This document shows positions 37,574-47,813 of a DNA stretch of 64,000 nt, in pieces. Source of the DNA: Lentzea alba. Its GTDB lineage: Bacteria > Actinomycetota > Actinomycetes > Mycobacteriales > Pseudonocardiaceae. Positions within the stretch are counted from its first letter, which is position 1; the number at the start of each line of letters is the position of its first letter. Made by a program: the position numbers and the translations under genes. Location: assembly GCF_011067745.1 (NCBI RefSeq), contig NZ_JAAMPJ010000006.1, positions 225,019 to 289,018 of the forward strand, read 5' to 3'. The notes below the pieces were generated by a model. It had not been told where the DNA came from. It worked only from the letters and a program-made list of their open reading frames with translations, and did no database searches.

Positions 37574-38568
37574 CGCTCAATGATGGGGGATTCCACGTTG
37601 CCGTTCACGGTGACGCCCTGGGGCAGGATCGGGTCGATGGTCGTCCGCTCCAGCAGGAGGTACAGCTCCTCGAAGATCGGCGTGTTCACCGGCAGGCCGT
37701 GCTGGGGCGCGGTGAGGACGTTCCGCTTGACCATCGGCAGGCCGGTCTCCGGGTTGACCACCAGCTGGGTCTCGAAGCCGGTGAACTGGAACGTCGGCGG
37801 CGCGGGGATCGCCACCCCGATGCCGGAGCGGCCGTCCCGCAACTGCGTCTGGCCGAGGAGACGCACTCCGTCGAGGGTCTTGATCAGTTCGAACGCCGCG
37901 CGGCGCTGGTCGTCGCGTACGTTCGCGGTCGTCATCTGCATGGCGAGCATCGCGGTCCGGTAGGTGAGGCTGTCCTGGGAGCCGTTGTCCCCGGTGATGG
38001 TCTGCAGCGTCTTCCTGAGCTCCACCGGGTCCGCGGGCAGACCGGCGAACGGGTTGGACTCGGGGGCGTCGATCCTCCGCACGCCGAGCTGCATCGGCCC
38101 GATGCGCACCGAGCCGTGTCCCCCGAGCTGAGGCGCTGTGGACGGTTTGCCCGCTGCCTCCCACTTGGCTTCGTCGTCCGGGGAGAAGGGCGTGACTTCG
38201 CCGTTCTTCTGGAAGACGTCGAACTGCCTGTCGGCGGCCGCCCACCGTTCTTTCGTGGCACTGAGCATCACCGTGTACGGGTTCGCTGGCTCACCGACGA
38301 TCATCAGTTCCCACTCCTGCGTCAGCACGTGCCACCGCTGAGGTGCCGCGGCCGGTTGCACGGTCGGACCGGGTCGCGGCAGCAACATGACGGCCAGCGC
38401 GATCACCGCGGCGGCCACCAGCACGGGCCCGAAGCGCCGCAGCGAGGTCCGGACCTTGGCTGGTCGGGGCATCGCGATGATGCGCGCCAGATCGCGTTCC
38501 ATCCGCTCGGGATCGACCTCGGGAGCGGGCGGCTTGGCCTGAGCCAGGTGCTTCATGAGGTCTTCCAT
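37570..38568 (-). CDS. CU044_5270-like membrane protein, probable anti-sigma factor
   Basis: 332 residues from ATG at 38568. A cytoplasmic N-terminus of about 45 residues, one transmembrane segment (RRFGPVLVAAAVIALAVMLL), and a large extracytoplasmic domain of the CU044_5270 type found beside ECF sigma genes in actinomycetes (PVELRKTLQTITGDNG, GLPMVKRNVLTAP). It overlaps the sigma gene by 16 bases. The anti-sigma role is inferred from context. Confidence 0.72.
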   Translation of the reverse strand: MEDLMKHLAQAKPPAPEVDPERMERDLARIIAMPRPAKVRTSLRRFGPVLVAAAVIALAVMLLPRPGPTVQPAAAPQRWHVLTQEWELMIVGEPANPYTVMLSATKERWAAADRQFDVFQKNGEVTPFSPDDEAKWEAAGKPSTAPQLGGHGSVRIGPMQLGVRRIDAPESNPFAGLPADPVELRKTLQTITGDNGSQDSLTYRTAMLAMQMTTANVRDDQRRAAFELIKTLDGVRLLGQTQLRDGRSGIGVAIPAPPTFQFTGFETQLVVNPETGLPMVKRNVLTAPQHGLPVNTPIFEELYLLLERTTIDPILPQGVTVNGNVESPIIER

Positions 38569-39047
38569 GACTCCCTCGCACGGTCGAAGTTCGATGTCGA
38601 GAGAGCGGCGCGCAACCGTCGTCGGGCGCGGTGGAGACGCACGAAGAACGTCGCCGTTGTGCAGCCGAGCACCAGCGCGGCCTCCGTCGCGACCAGTCCG
38701 TGCCACGCGATGAGCGTGAGCACCTCCTGGTCCGCCTCGGACAAGGTCGCGAGAGCTGCCCGCAGCTCGATCACGGCGTAGTCGTCGTCCGAGGCCACGT
38801 CGGTGAGCTCGTCGTGCCACGTCTGCCGGCGAGCGGCGCGGACGAGGTTGCGGGCAATGCCGAGCAGCCACGGCAGCGCGTTCGGCGGCATCTGGTCGAG
38901 CTTTCGCCAGGCGATCGTGAAGGTCTCGCTGGTGATGTCCTCGGCGAGTCGCGGTCCTGCGTTGCTCGCCGCGTACGCGAGCACCCGCGGATAGCACTCG
39001 CGGTAGACAGCGGAGAAGTCCTCCACGATCGCCCCCTCCCTCTTCAC
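38553..39047 (-). CDS. ECF sigma factor
   Basis: 164 residues. Region 2 is FSAVYRECYPRVLAYAASNAGPRL and ALPWLLGIARNLVRAARRQ; region 4 is LATLSEADQEVLTLIAWHG and EAALVLGCTTATFFVRLHRARRRLR. It heads a three-gene coupled cassette with the CU044_5270-like gene. Target promoters are unknown. It is distinct from SigM at the left end. Confidence 0.87.
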   Translation of the reverse strand: MKREGAIVEDFSAVYRECYPRVLAYAASNAGPRLAEDITSETFTIAWRKLDQMPPNALPWLLGIARNLVRAARRQTWHDELTDVASDDDYAVIELRAALATLSEADQEVLTLIAWHGLVATEAALVLGCTTATFFVRLHRARRRLRAALSTSNFDRARESWKTS

Positions 39048-39094
39048 GAGGTAGTGCGCCGACCGCTGGGATTCTTACCGGTGCGTGACCGGGG

Positions 39095-40272
<1,178 letters not shown>

Positions 40273-40273
<1 letters not shown>

Positions 40274-41304
40274 CAGGCTCCCGTCCAGTCGAGGATGACC
40301 TTGCCGCACTTGCCTTCGCGCGCGGTGGCGAAGGCCTCCGCGTGCTGGGTGTGGTCGTACCGGTGCGTGATGACCGGCGCGAGGTCGAGGCCGCGCTGCA
40401 ACAGCACGGTCATCGAGTACCAGGTCTCGAACATCTCGCGGCCGTAGATCCCCTTGATGTGCAGCATCTTCAGCACGACGCTGCTCCAGTCGACGGGGAA
40501 CTCCTCCGCGGGCAGCCCCAGCATCGCGATGCGACCGCCGTGCGCCATGTTCGCGATCATGCTCTGCAGTGCCGACGGCTTGCCGGACATCTCCATGCCG
40601 ACGTCGAAGCCCTCGGCCATGCCGAGTTCGGCCTGTGCCTGCTCGATCGACTTCTCGGCGACGTTCACCGCGAGGTCGACGCCGACCTTGCGCGCGAGGT
40701 CCAGCCGGTGCTCGGAGACGTCGGTGATCACGACGTTGCGCGCACCCGCGTGCTTGGCCACGGCCGCGGCCATGATCCCGATCGGCCCGGCGCCCGTGAT
40801 GATCACGTCCTCGCCGATGACCGGGAAGCTCAACGCGGTGTGCACGGCGTTGCCGAACGGGTCGAAGATCGCCGCCACGTCCAGGTCGACGGGCGCGCGA
40901 TGCACCCAGGCGTTCTGCTCGGGCAACACGACGTACTGCGCAAACGCGCCGTTGGAGTGCACGCCCAGACCATGCGTGTTGGCACACAAGTGCCGTCGGC
41001 CGGCCTTGCAGTTGCGGCACGTCCCGCACACGAGGTGGCCCTCGCCGCTGACCAGGTCGCCAGTTTTGACGCCGGTGACACTGTTGCCGATCTCGACGAC
41101 CTCGCCGACGAACTCGTGCCCGAGCGTGAGGGGGGCCTTGATGTTCTGCGCCGCCCAGTCGTCCCACGAGTCGATGTGCAGATCGGTGCCGCAGATACCG
41201 GTGCGCAGCACCCTGACCAGCACGTCCGTCGGACCCGGCGTGGGGTCGGGGACGTCGGTCAGTTCGAGGCCAGGCCCAGCGGCGACCTTGACGAGAGCCT
41301 TCAT
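40273..41304 (-). CDS. tdh: L-threonine 3-dehydrogenase
   Basis: 343 residues, zinc-dependent MDR family. Catalytic-zinc residues are in GICGTDLH and GHEFVGEVV, structural-zinc Cys cluster CGTCRNCKAGRRHLC, Rossmann motif GAGPIGIMAA. It oxidises threonine to 2-amino-3-ketobutyrate with NAD+. First gene of tdh-kbl; no LRP-type regulator adjacent. Confidence 0.95.
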
Positions 41305-41352
41305 GCGGGAAGTCTCACCCTTTGCTGCTTGTGCAGTCCATCAGGACTTTCT

Positions 41353-42792
41353 TCATTTCTTGTGCAGTTCAGCTTCATTGGCGATGTTGCGCACCATGCC
41401 GCCGAACACCACGCCGTGGAACGGCCAGACGACCGCCCAGTAGAGATGTCCGGCGAGCCCTTTGGGCACGAACACGGCGCGTTGGCGGTAAGTGGACCCG
41501 TGTCCCCCGTTGCCCGCCACTCGAAGCTCCAGCCACGCCTTCCCTGGCACCTTCATCTCGGCCCTGAGCCGCAGCAGCCTGCCGCGTTCGACCTCCTCGA
41601 CCCGCCAGAAGTCGAGCGCCTCACCCACGTTCAACCTGTGCGGATCCCTGCGGCCGCGCCGGAGCCCCACGCCGCCGACCAGCCGGTCCAGCCAGCCGCG
41701 GATGGCCCAGGCCAGCGGAAACGAGTACCAACCGCGTTCCCCGCCGATGCCCTCGACGACCTCCCACAGCCGTTCGGGCGACGCGTGCGTGTGGCGCACA
41801 CGTTCGTCGGTGTAGACCGAACCGCCGGACCAGTCGGGGTCGGTCGGCAGCGGCTCACTCGGCGCGCCGGGCGTGGAGGCACCCGACCAGCGGGTCTCCA
41901 CGTCGGCGTCGCGGATCTTGGTGAGCGCGAGCTCGACCGCCTTGTCGTAGCCGACGTTCTCGCCGGGCAGGAGCTCGCGGATGTCGTTCTCGCGGCACAC
42001 CACCTCGTGCACCAGCGACTCGATCAACGGTCTCGCGATCGACCTCGGCACCGGCGTGACCAGGTTGACCCAGTGCGAGGACAGACCCGGCGTCAGCACC
42101 GGCACGGGGAGGACGCGGCGCTTGGGCAGGCCCGCGACCTCGGCGTACCGCAGCATCATCTCCAGGTACGTGAGCACGTCCGGCCCGCCGACGTCGAACG
42201 TCCGGTTCTGCCGCAGCGTGGTCGCCTCGACCAGGTAGCGCAGCACGTCCCGGACCGCGATCGGCTGGATCCGGTTGTGCACCCAGCGCGGCGTGACCAT
42301 GACCGGCAGCCGTTCGGTCAGGTACCGCACCATCTCGAAGCTCGCCGACCCCGACCCGATGATCACCGCGGCCTGCAGCACCACGGCCTGCGTCCGCGAG
42401 CGCAGGAACACCTCGCCGACCTCCTTGCGGGAGGCGAGGTGCGGCGAGAGTTCCGTGTTCGAGGGGTGCAGTCCACCCAGGTAGACGATCCGTCGCACGC
42501 CCGCGCGTTCGGCGGCCTTCGCGGTGTTCTCGGCGGCCTTGCGGTCGGCGTTCGCGAAGTCCTTCGAGTGCAACGAGTGCACGAGGTAGTGGACGACCTC
42601 GATGCCGCGCATGGCGTCGTCGAGGTCGCCGAGCACGTCACCCTCGACGATCTCGACCTGATCGGCCCACGGGACGTCGCGCAGCTTCTCCGGTGACCGC
42701 ACTAGACAGCGCACCTCGTGACCCTCGGCCAGCAGGCGGGGGACCAGCCGGCCGCCGAGGTACCCGGTCGCGCCGGTCACGAGGCATCGCAT
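41353..42792 (-). CDS. NAD(P)-binding protein with DUF2867 domain
   Basis: 479 residues. An N-terminal atypical SDR domain (TGATGYLGGRLVPRLLAEGH) is followed from about residue 320 by a DUF2867 domain (FWRVEEVERGRLLRLRAEMKVPGKAWLEL). The SDR half lacks a convincing YxxxK. The same fusion is common in actinobacteria; the function is unknown, perhaps quinone or lipid linked. 48 bases upstream lies the tdh start, on the same strand. Confidence 0.8.
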   Translation of the reverse strand: MRCLVTGATGYLGGRLVPRLLAEGHEVRCLVRSPEKLRDVPWADQVEIVEGDVLGDLDDAMRGIEVVHYLVHSLHSKDFANADRKAAENTAKAAERAGVRRIVYLGGLHPSNTELSPHLASRKEVGEVFLRSRTQAVVLQAAVIIGSGSASFEMVRYLTERLPVMVTPRWVHNRIQPIAVRDVLRYLVEATTLRQNRTFDVGGPDVLTYLEMMLRYAEVAGLPKRRVLPVPVLTPGLSSHWVNLVTPVPRSIARPLIESLVHEVVCRENDIRELLPGENVGYDKAVELALTKIRDADVETRWSGASTPGAPSEPLPTDPDWSGGSVYTDERVRHTHASPERLWEVVEGIGGERGWYSFPLAWAIRGWLDRLVGGVGLRRGRRDPHRLNVGEALDFWRVEEVERGRLLRLRAEMKVPGKAWLELRVAGNGGHGSTYRQRAVFVPKGLAGHLYWAVVWPFHGVVFGGMVRNIANEAELHKK

Positions 42793-42828
42793 GCCTCGAT
42801 CCTGGGCGCTGTGGTGGTCAGCCGCAGA

Positions 42829-43362
42829 TCAGCGCTTCCGCTTGATCACCACGGTCCCGCCCCGCACCGCGCCCTTGAGCTGGAAGTGCGGGTTGCCGAC
42901 GGCGTTGTGGACCTTGTCCTTCAGCTCGCCGGCGGTGATCTCCACGGCGTCGACGTTGACCGACGACCCCGCGGGCAGCACGAGCTTCACCGAGCCCAGC
43001 GACACGTCCAGGTCGACGTTGACCAGCGGCGGCACCTCGGCCTGGGTGAAGTCGAGGTTGGTGGTGCCGAGCGTGTTGCGGATGACCAGTTCGCGCGGCA
43101 CCACCCAGTGGCCCTTGCGGGTCGTGGTGCCCATCGTGTTCTTCAGCTCGGTGCGGGCGGTCGCGAGCTCGTTGTTGACCATGCCGGGCAGGTCGATCAG
43201 CACCGCGTTCAGGTCTGCCCTGGTCACGGCCGCGAGGGCGGTGTCCGTGCGGTCCGTGAACTCGTCGAGCGTGATCATGCCGCGGCCCACCGCCTTGTTC
43301 AGCAGGCTGACGACGTGCTCACGTTCCGCGTCGGACACGCGTAACTCTCTGGGGTCTGTCAT
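42829..43362 (-). CDS. DUF1707 / LiaF-like protein
   Basis: 177 residues. DUF1707 at about 5-60 (LRVSDAEREHVVSLLNKAVGRGMITLDEFTDRTD), then a LiaF-type beta-strand domain (GTTNLDFTQAEVPPLVNVDLDVSLGSVKLVLP). No transmembrane segment is seen. It overlaps the response-regulator stop as ATGA, so kinase, regulator and this protein form one operon, similar to LiaF partners of envelope-stress two-component systems. Confidence 0.82.
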   Translation of the reverse strand: MTDPRELRVSDAEREHVVSLLNKAVGRGMITLDEFTDRTDTALAAVTRADLNAVLIDLPGMVNNELATARTELKNTMGTTTRKGHWVVPRELVIRNTLGTTNLDFTQAEVPPLVNVDLDVSLGSVKLVLPAGSSVNVDAVEITAGELKDKVHNAVGNPHFQLKGAVRGGTVVIKRKR

Positions 43363-44021
43363 TTCTCTGCCTCCGGTTCGGCGTCGAGACCGTGCTCGAT
43401 GGCATAACGCGCCAGCTCCACCCGGTTGTGCAGTTGAAGTTTCCGCAAAGTCGACTGGACGTGGTTTTCGACGGTGCGGTGGGAGATCACCAGGCGGTTC
43501 GCGATCTGTCGTGCGGTCAGGCCTTTGGCCACCAGCCGCAGCACCTCGGTCTCCCGATCGGTGAGTTGCGGCTTCTCCTCCGAGTCGTCGGGCGCGGCGG
43601 CCATCCGCCGGTACTCGCCCAGCACCAGGCCCGCGAGGCCGGCGGTGAACACGGCGTCGCCGGCGGCGGTGCGGGACACGGCCTCGACGAGTTCCTCGGA
43701 GGACGCGGACTTCACCAGGTAGCCGGACGCGCCCGCCTTCACGGCCTGCAGCACGTCGTCGTGCTCGCCGGACGCGGACAGCACCAGCACGCGCGTGTCC
43801 GGCAGCTCGCTGGTGATCATCAGGGTCGCGTCGACGCCGGAGAGCTCACCGAGGTTGAGGTCCATCAGCACCACGTTGGGCCGCACGGCCTTCGCGATGC
43901 GCACGGCCGAGGCGGCGTCGCCCGCGGTCGCCACGATCTCGAACCCTCGTTCCTGCAGATCGCGCGCTACGCCTTCGCGCCACATCGGATGGTCGTCCAC
44001 GACCATCACCGAGACCGTCAT
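43359..44021 (-). CDS. NarL/LuxR-type response regulator
   Basis: 220 residues from ATG at 44021. The receiver has the acidic DD at 9-10 and phospho-Asp54 in VLMDLNLG, with Lys in GYLVKSAS. The C-terminal LuxR HTH is LTDRETEVLRLVAKGLTARQIANRLVISHRTVENHV. Partner of the kinase upstream; 4-base overlaps on both sides. Confidence 0.92.
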   Translation of the reverse strand: MTVSVMVVDDHPMWREGVARDLQERGFEIVATAGDAASAVRIAKAVRPNVVLMDLNLGELSGVDATLMITSELPDTRVLVLSASGEHDDVLQAVKAGASGYLVKSASSEELVEAVSRTAAGDAVFTAGLAGLVLGEYRRMAAAPDDSEEKPQLTDRETEVLRLVAKGLTARQIANRLVISHRTVENHVQSTLRKLQLHNRVELARYAIEHGLDAEPEAEK

Positions 44022-45178
44022 CTTGCCGCCCCCTTCCTGAACACCCGAACCTCCCACTCCGTGCCCTCCCCTGGCCCGGTCTGGAGTTCGAGCGTGCCCC
44101 CCAGCGATTCCACCCGGCCTTTGATCGACTTCTCGATCCCCATCCTGCCTTCCGCCGCGGCGGAGGCGATGCGGCCGTCCGGAATACCGGGTCCATCGTC
44201 CCGGACACTCAACACGATTTCTTCCCCGAGGTCTTCGAGCAGCACCCACGCCCGCGCGTCGTCACCGGCGTGCTTGTCCACGTTGGACAGTGCCTCGCGG
44301 ACGAGCGACGTGAGCTCGCCGGCCGCCCCGGCCGCGAACATCACCTGGGTGGCGGGGGTGGAGACCTGGATCTTCGGGGTGGCGAGGAGCTGCAGTCCGG
44401 GACGCAGGTCGATCTCGCCGTCCACAGTGGAGTCGGTGGGCGCGGCGGCGACCAAATTCCGCAGCGCCACCTCCTGCTCACCGGCGAGCTGGGCCAGTTC
44501 GGCGGCCTCGCCACCGACCTCCAGGCCGCGTTTGCGCACGCGGGCGAGGACCTGCAGCACGCTGTCGTGGATGGAACGGGCGAGCCGCTCGCGTTCCGCC
44601 GTCGCCGCTTCCGCGCGCAACGCCTGGGCGAGCAGCACCGCGGAACGCCGTGCGGTGGCCGAGGCCATGCCGACGACCATGCCCGCGCCGGCCAGCAGCA
44701 CGATGTCGCGCAGCAGGTCGAGGCTCGGCACGCCCTTCGACAGGTAGGTGAAGAGACCGACCGTCAGCCCTCCGCCGAACCCGGCCGCGGGCCCGGCCAA
44801 GGCGCCCAGCGCGACCGCCGGCACGCACGCCCAGATCGTGGTGATCAGCGGGACGTTCAGGCCGAGTAACTGGTGGTCGGACATGATCAACTGCGACAGC
44901 GACATGAGTCCGCAGGTCAGCGCCAGGTCGATCAGCACCAGCGACCAGCGCCTGCCCCACGTCGTGCTGTAGGCGCGGCTGGTGAAGACGGACCACAGCG
45001 CCATCACCCCGAGCGTCGTCCACGCGAGCCACGGGCGGATGTAATCGGATTGGTTCGTGATCACGTTCGCCGCCGCGAAGAGGAATGTGACTATGCGTAG
45101 CGCAATCGCCCCGCGCCACAGCGGCGTGGCCGGGTCGTCGATCGCCTTCGTCACACGTTCGGCAGGCAGTTTGCGCAC
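44018..45178 (-). CDS. Sensor histidine kinase (HisKA_3 type)
   Basis: 386 residues from GTG at 45178, preceded by AAAGGAG at 6-base spacing. Five or six transmembrane segments (about 20-185) with little outside, then the HisKA_3 segment ERERLARSIHDSVLQVLARV with the phospho-His, and an HATPase domain (REALSNVDKHAG, VRDDGPGIPDGRI, GMGIEKSI-like). The membrane-buried sensor suggests an envelope or membrane signal. Divergent from the GGDEF gene. Confidence 0.9.
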   Translation of the reverse strand: MRKLPAERVTKAIDDPATPLWRGAIALRIVTFLFAAANVITNQSDYIRPWLAWTTLGVMALWSVFTSRAYSTTWGRRWSLVLIDLALTCGLMSLSQLIMSDHQLLGLNVPLITTIWACVPAVALGALAGPAAGFGGGLTVGLFTYLSKGVPSLDLLRDIVLLAGAGMVVGMASATARRSAVLLAQALRAEAATAERERLARSIHDSVLQVLARVRKRGLEVGGEAAELAQLAGEQEVALRNLVAAAPTDSTVDGEIDLRPGLQLLATPKIQVSTPATQVMFAAGAAGELTSLVREALSNVDKHAGDDARAWVLLEDLGEEIVLSVRDDGPGIPDGRIASAAAEGRMGIEKSIKGRVESLGGTLELQTGPGEGTEWEVRVFRKGAAR

Positions 45179-45302
45179 GCTGTGCTCCTTTCGGACACCA
45201 TCCTGCCGCGTGAACGTGCGCTGGCTAACCCCCAGGTGGCCGTCTTCTGCCGAACGGAGGAATGTGCGACGCTCTCCGGGTTCAGGTGGGGAGGGCATAC
45301 AG

Positions 45303-46499
45303 GTGCGCGACTGGCCGGTGTGGACACTGCGGCGGCCCGCGCTCTGCTACTGGCTGTTCATCGACATCGTTGCCTTCGCCACGGTGGTCAGCGTGGTGAT
45401 CTGCACGCCCACCCCGTCACCTTCCGAGATCGCCAGGTTCGCGGCCATCGCGGGCACGGCGGGCGCGGTGATCATCGGCAGCTCCATCTACAGCCACCGT
45501 CTCGGCGAGACCGAGCGCAACCCGTGGGCAGCGCATCTCTGCTACCTGACGGCCGGCGTCCTCGCCCTGCCGCCGAACCTGATGGTCCTGCTGCTCTTCG
45601 GCCCGGCCCTGCACTGCCTGCTGACGCAACGTCCCGAAACGCACCGCTGGCTGTTCACCCTGAGCGCCACCTCGCTGGCCGTCTTCGCCACCCGCTACCT
45701 GCTCGGCTGGGCGAACCCGCACGCCAACCTCCTGATGATGGTGGGCGGCGCGGCCGTGCTGCTGGCCCTGCGCGCGGCGCTGATCGCGATCGGGCTGAAG
45801 CTCCGCACCCCGTCCGCGAGCTTCGAGGAGAACGTCGGCGAACCCATCGACGTGGTCCTGGGCATCGTCGCGGTGTCCATCGGCGGCCTCATGGGCTGCG
45901 TGGCCGAGTCGAACGCCATCCACGCCCTGATCGCCGGCCCGCCCCTGGCCCTGCTGGAACGAGCGGCCCAGCTCCCGCAGTGGCGTCGCTCGGCCCAGCG
46001 CGACGCCAAGACCGGCCTGGCCAACGCCGTGCACTGGGACAGCCGAGCCCGCTACGAACTGACCAAGGGCGCCGGCCGCGCCCGCCCGATGGCCGTGATG
46101 CTCATGGACCTCGACCACTTCAAGAGGGTCAACGACGAGGTGGGCCACCTGGCCGGCGACGCAGCGCTGGCCGCGATCTCGCTGTTGTTGAGCGGCACCG
46201 TTCGCCGCGGCGACCTCGTCGGACGGTTCGGTGGCGAGGAGTTCGTGGTGCTGCTGCCCGAGGCCACGCCCGACGAGGCCGAGTCGGTCGCCGAACGGGT
46301 GCGCCAGGCAGTGGCGGCGCTTCGGGTGCCGACCATGGCCACCGACGGGAAACCGCACGAGCTGCACGGGCTGACGGTGTCGATCGGCGTGTCGACCACG
46401 ACCAGGTTCGGCTATGAACTGCCGGACCTGCTGGTGGCGGCCGACGCGGCGCTACTGGCAGCGAAGGCGTACGGCCGCAACCTCGTCTCGATGGCCTAG
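45303..46499 (+). CDS. Membrane diguanylate cyclase
   Basis: 398 residues from GTG at 45303, which follows GGGGAGGG. About six transmembrane segments fill residues 10-225, then a GGDEF domain with DAKTGLAN, MDLDHFKRVNDEVGH and active-site GGEEF at 310-314. RRGD at 301-304 is an intact RxxD inhibitory site five residues upstream. It makes c-di-GMP from GTP. C-di-GMP controls development in filamentous actinomycetes through BldD (family knowledge). Divergent from the sensor kinase. Confidence 0.9.
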   Translation: MRDWPVWTLRRPALCYWLFIDIVAFATVVSVVICTPTPSPSEIARFAAIAGTAGAVIIGSSIYSHRLGETERNPWAAHLCYLTAGVLALPPNLMVLLLFGPALHCLLTQRPETHRWLFTLSATSLAVFATRYLLGWANPHANLLMMVGGAAVLLALRAALIAIGLKLRTPSASFEENVGEPIDVVLGIVAVSIGGLMGCVAESNAIHALIAGPPLALLERAAQLPQWRRSAQRDAKTGLANAVHWDSRARYELTKGAGRARPMAVMLMDLDHFKRVNDEVGHLAGDAALAAISLLLSGTVRRGDLVGRFGGEEFVVLLPEATPDEAESVAERVRQAVAALRVPTMATDGKPHELHGLTVSIGVSTTTRFGYELPDLLVAADAALLAAKAYGRNLVSMA

Positions 46500-46510
46500 A
46501 AGCCCGATCC

Positions 46511-46571
46511 GACGTTGATGAGGGGAGCTTTCCCAAACCTCAGGTTTGGGAAAGCTCCCCTCATCAACGTC
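46511..46571. repeat. 61-base perfect palindrome, copy B
   Basis: Two 29-base arms starting GACGTTGATGAGGGGAGC with a TCA loop, placed between convergent stops of the GGDEF gene and the AI-2E gene. It matches copy A at 29700-29752 except for one paired change: CACAAACC/GGTTTGTG there, CCCAAACC/GGTTTGGG here. Confidence 0.88.
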
Positions 46572-46584
46572 CTGCGGGACGGGC

Positions 46585-47736
46585 TTAGAGCTCCTTCACC
46601 CGCTCGCTGTCGTCGTCCTTCGGCGCCGTGTCCTGCGGTTCGAGCACGTCCACCTTCTCCGGCTTCTGCTCGGCGTCCGCTTCCGAGACCAGCGACCGGA
46701 TCCCGGAGTTCAGCACCGCCAGCAGCGGCACCGCGAGCAACGCCCCGGCGATGCCACCCACGACCAACCCGCCGGCGATCGCCAGCACCACGGCCAGCGG
46801 GTGCAGCTTGACCGCGCGACCCAGCAGCAGCGGCTGCAGCACGTGCGACTCCAGCTGCATGACGCCGATGAGCACGGCAAGAACGACCAAAGCAGCGATC
46901 GGCCCGTTGGTCACCAACGCGATCAACACCGCCACCGCGCCCGTGAACACCGCACCGATGATCGGGATGAACGCGCCGAGGAACACCAACGCCGACAGCG
47001 GCACGACCAAAGGCACGCCGATGATCGCCAGCCCGATGCCGACACCCACGGCGTCGACGACAGCGACAGCCGCCGTCGCGCGCACATAAGAAACGAGAGA
47101 GCCGAACCCGCGACGTCCGGCCACGTCGACACGCTGACGCACGTCGCGCGGCACCGCACGGGTCACGAACCGCCAGATGCCGTCGCCGTCGTGCAGGAAG
47201 AAGATCAATGTGAACAGCGCGAGCAGCAGCCCGGTCAGCGCCTCGCCCAGGGTGGCGGCGGTGGTCAGCGCACCGGACGTGATCTCGGCCTGGTTCTCCT
47301 TGATCGTCTTCACGATCTCGTTGACGTAGTTCTGCAGCTGCTGGTCGGACAGGTGGGCGGGCCCGTCCTTCAGCCACTGCTGGATCGTGTCGAGCGACGC
47401 CGCCACCTGCGTCTGCAGTTCCGGCAGGCCGCGGGAGAACTCGCTGATCACGAACGTCAGCACGCCGCCCAGCACGCCGATGCCGAGGATCATCATCACC
47501 GTCGTCGCCACGCCGCGCGGCACCCGCCACTCCACGAGCTTCGCCACGCCGGGCGAGAGCAGAGCGGCCAGCAACAGCGCGATTGCGACGGGGATCACGA
47601 TCGAGGCGAGGAAGCCGAACACGTACGCGACCACGTACAACGCGGCCACCACAACGACGAAACGCCAGCTCAGGGCGGCACTTACCCGTAGCAGCAGCGG
47701 AACACGGCTGCTGATCTCCGACTCCGGTGCGCTCAC
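46585..47736 (-). CDS. AI-2E family transporter
   Basis: 383 residues from GTG at 47736 (VSAPESEISS). Seven or eight transmembrane segments, with the family motif GAFIPIIGAVFTGAVAVLIAL and ESHVLQPLLLGRAVKLHPL. The charged C-terminal tail (KPEKVDVLEPQDTAPKDDDSE) is not part of the core. These proteins export small molecules or exchange ions; the name AI-2E is historical. The other possible starts are 47745 and 47769. Confidence 0.82.
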   Translation of the reverse strand: MSAPESEISSRVPLLLRVSAALSWRFVVVVAALYVVAYVFGFLASIVIPVAIALLLAALLSPGVAKLVEWRVPRGVATTVMMILGIGVLGGVLTFVISEFSRGLPELQTQVAASLDTIQQWLKDGPAHLSDQQLQNYVNEIVKTIKENQAEITSGALTTAATLGEALTGLLLALFTLIFFLHDGDGIWRFVTRAVPRDVRQRVDVAGRRGFGSLVSYVRATAAVAVVDAVGVGIGLAIIGVPLVVPLSALVFLGAFIPIIGAVFTGAVAVLIALVTNGPIAALVVLAVLIGVMQLESHVLQPLLLGRAVKLHPLAVVLAIAGGLVVGGIAGALLAVPLLAVLNSGIRSLVSEADAEQKPEKVDVLEPQDTAPKDDDSERVKEL

Positions 47737-47813
47737 GTACCTCACGTTAACTGTTCGGGCCCTGGCCAACGCGGAACCTGATGGGATGATCCGTTCGTCA
47801 GGGGAGGACGAAA

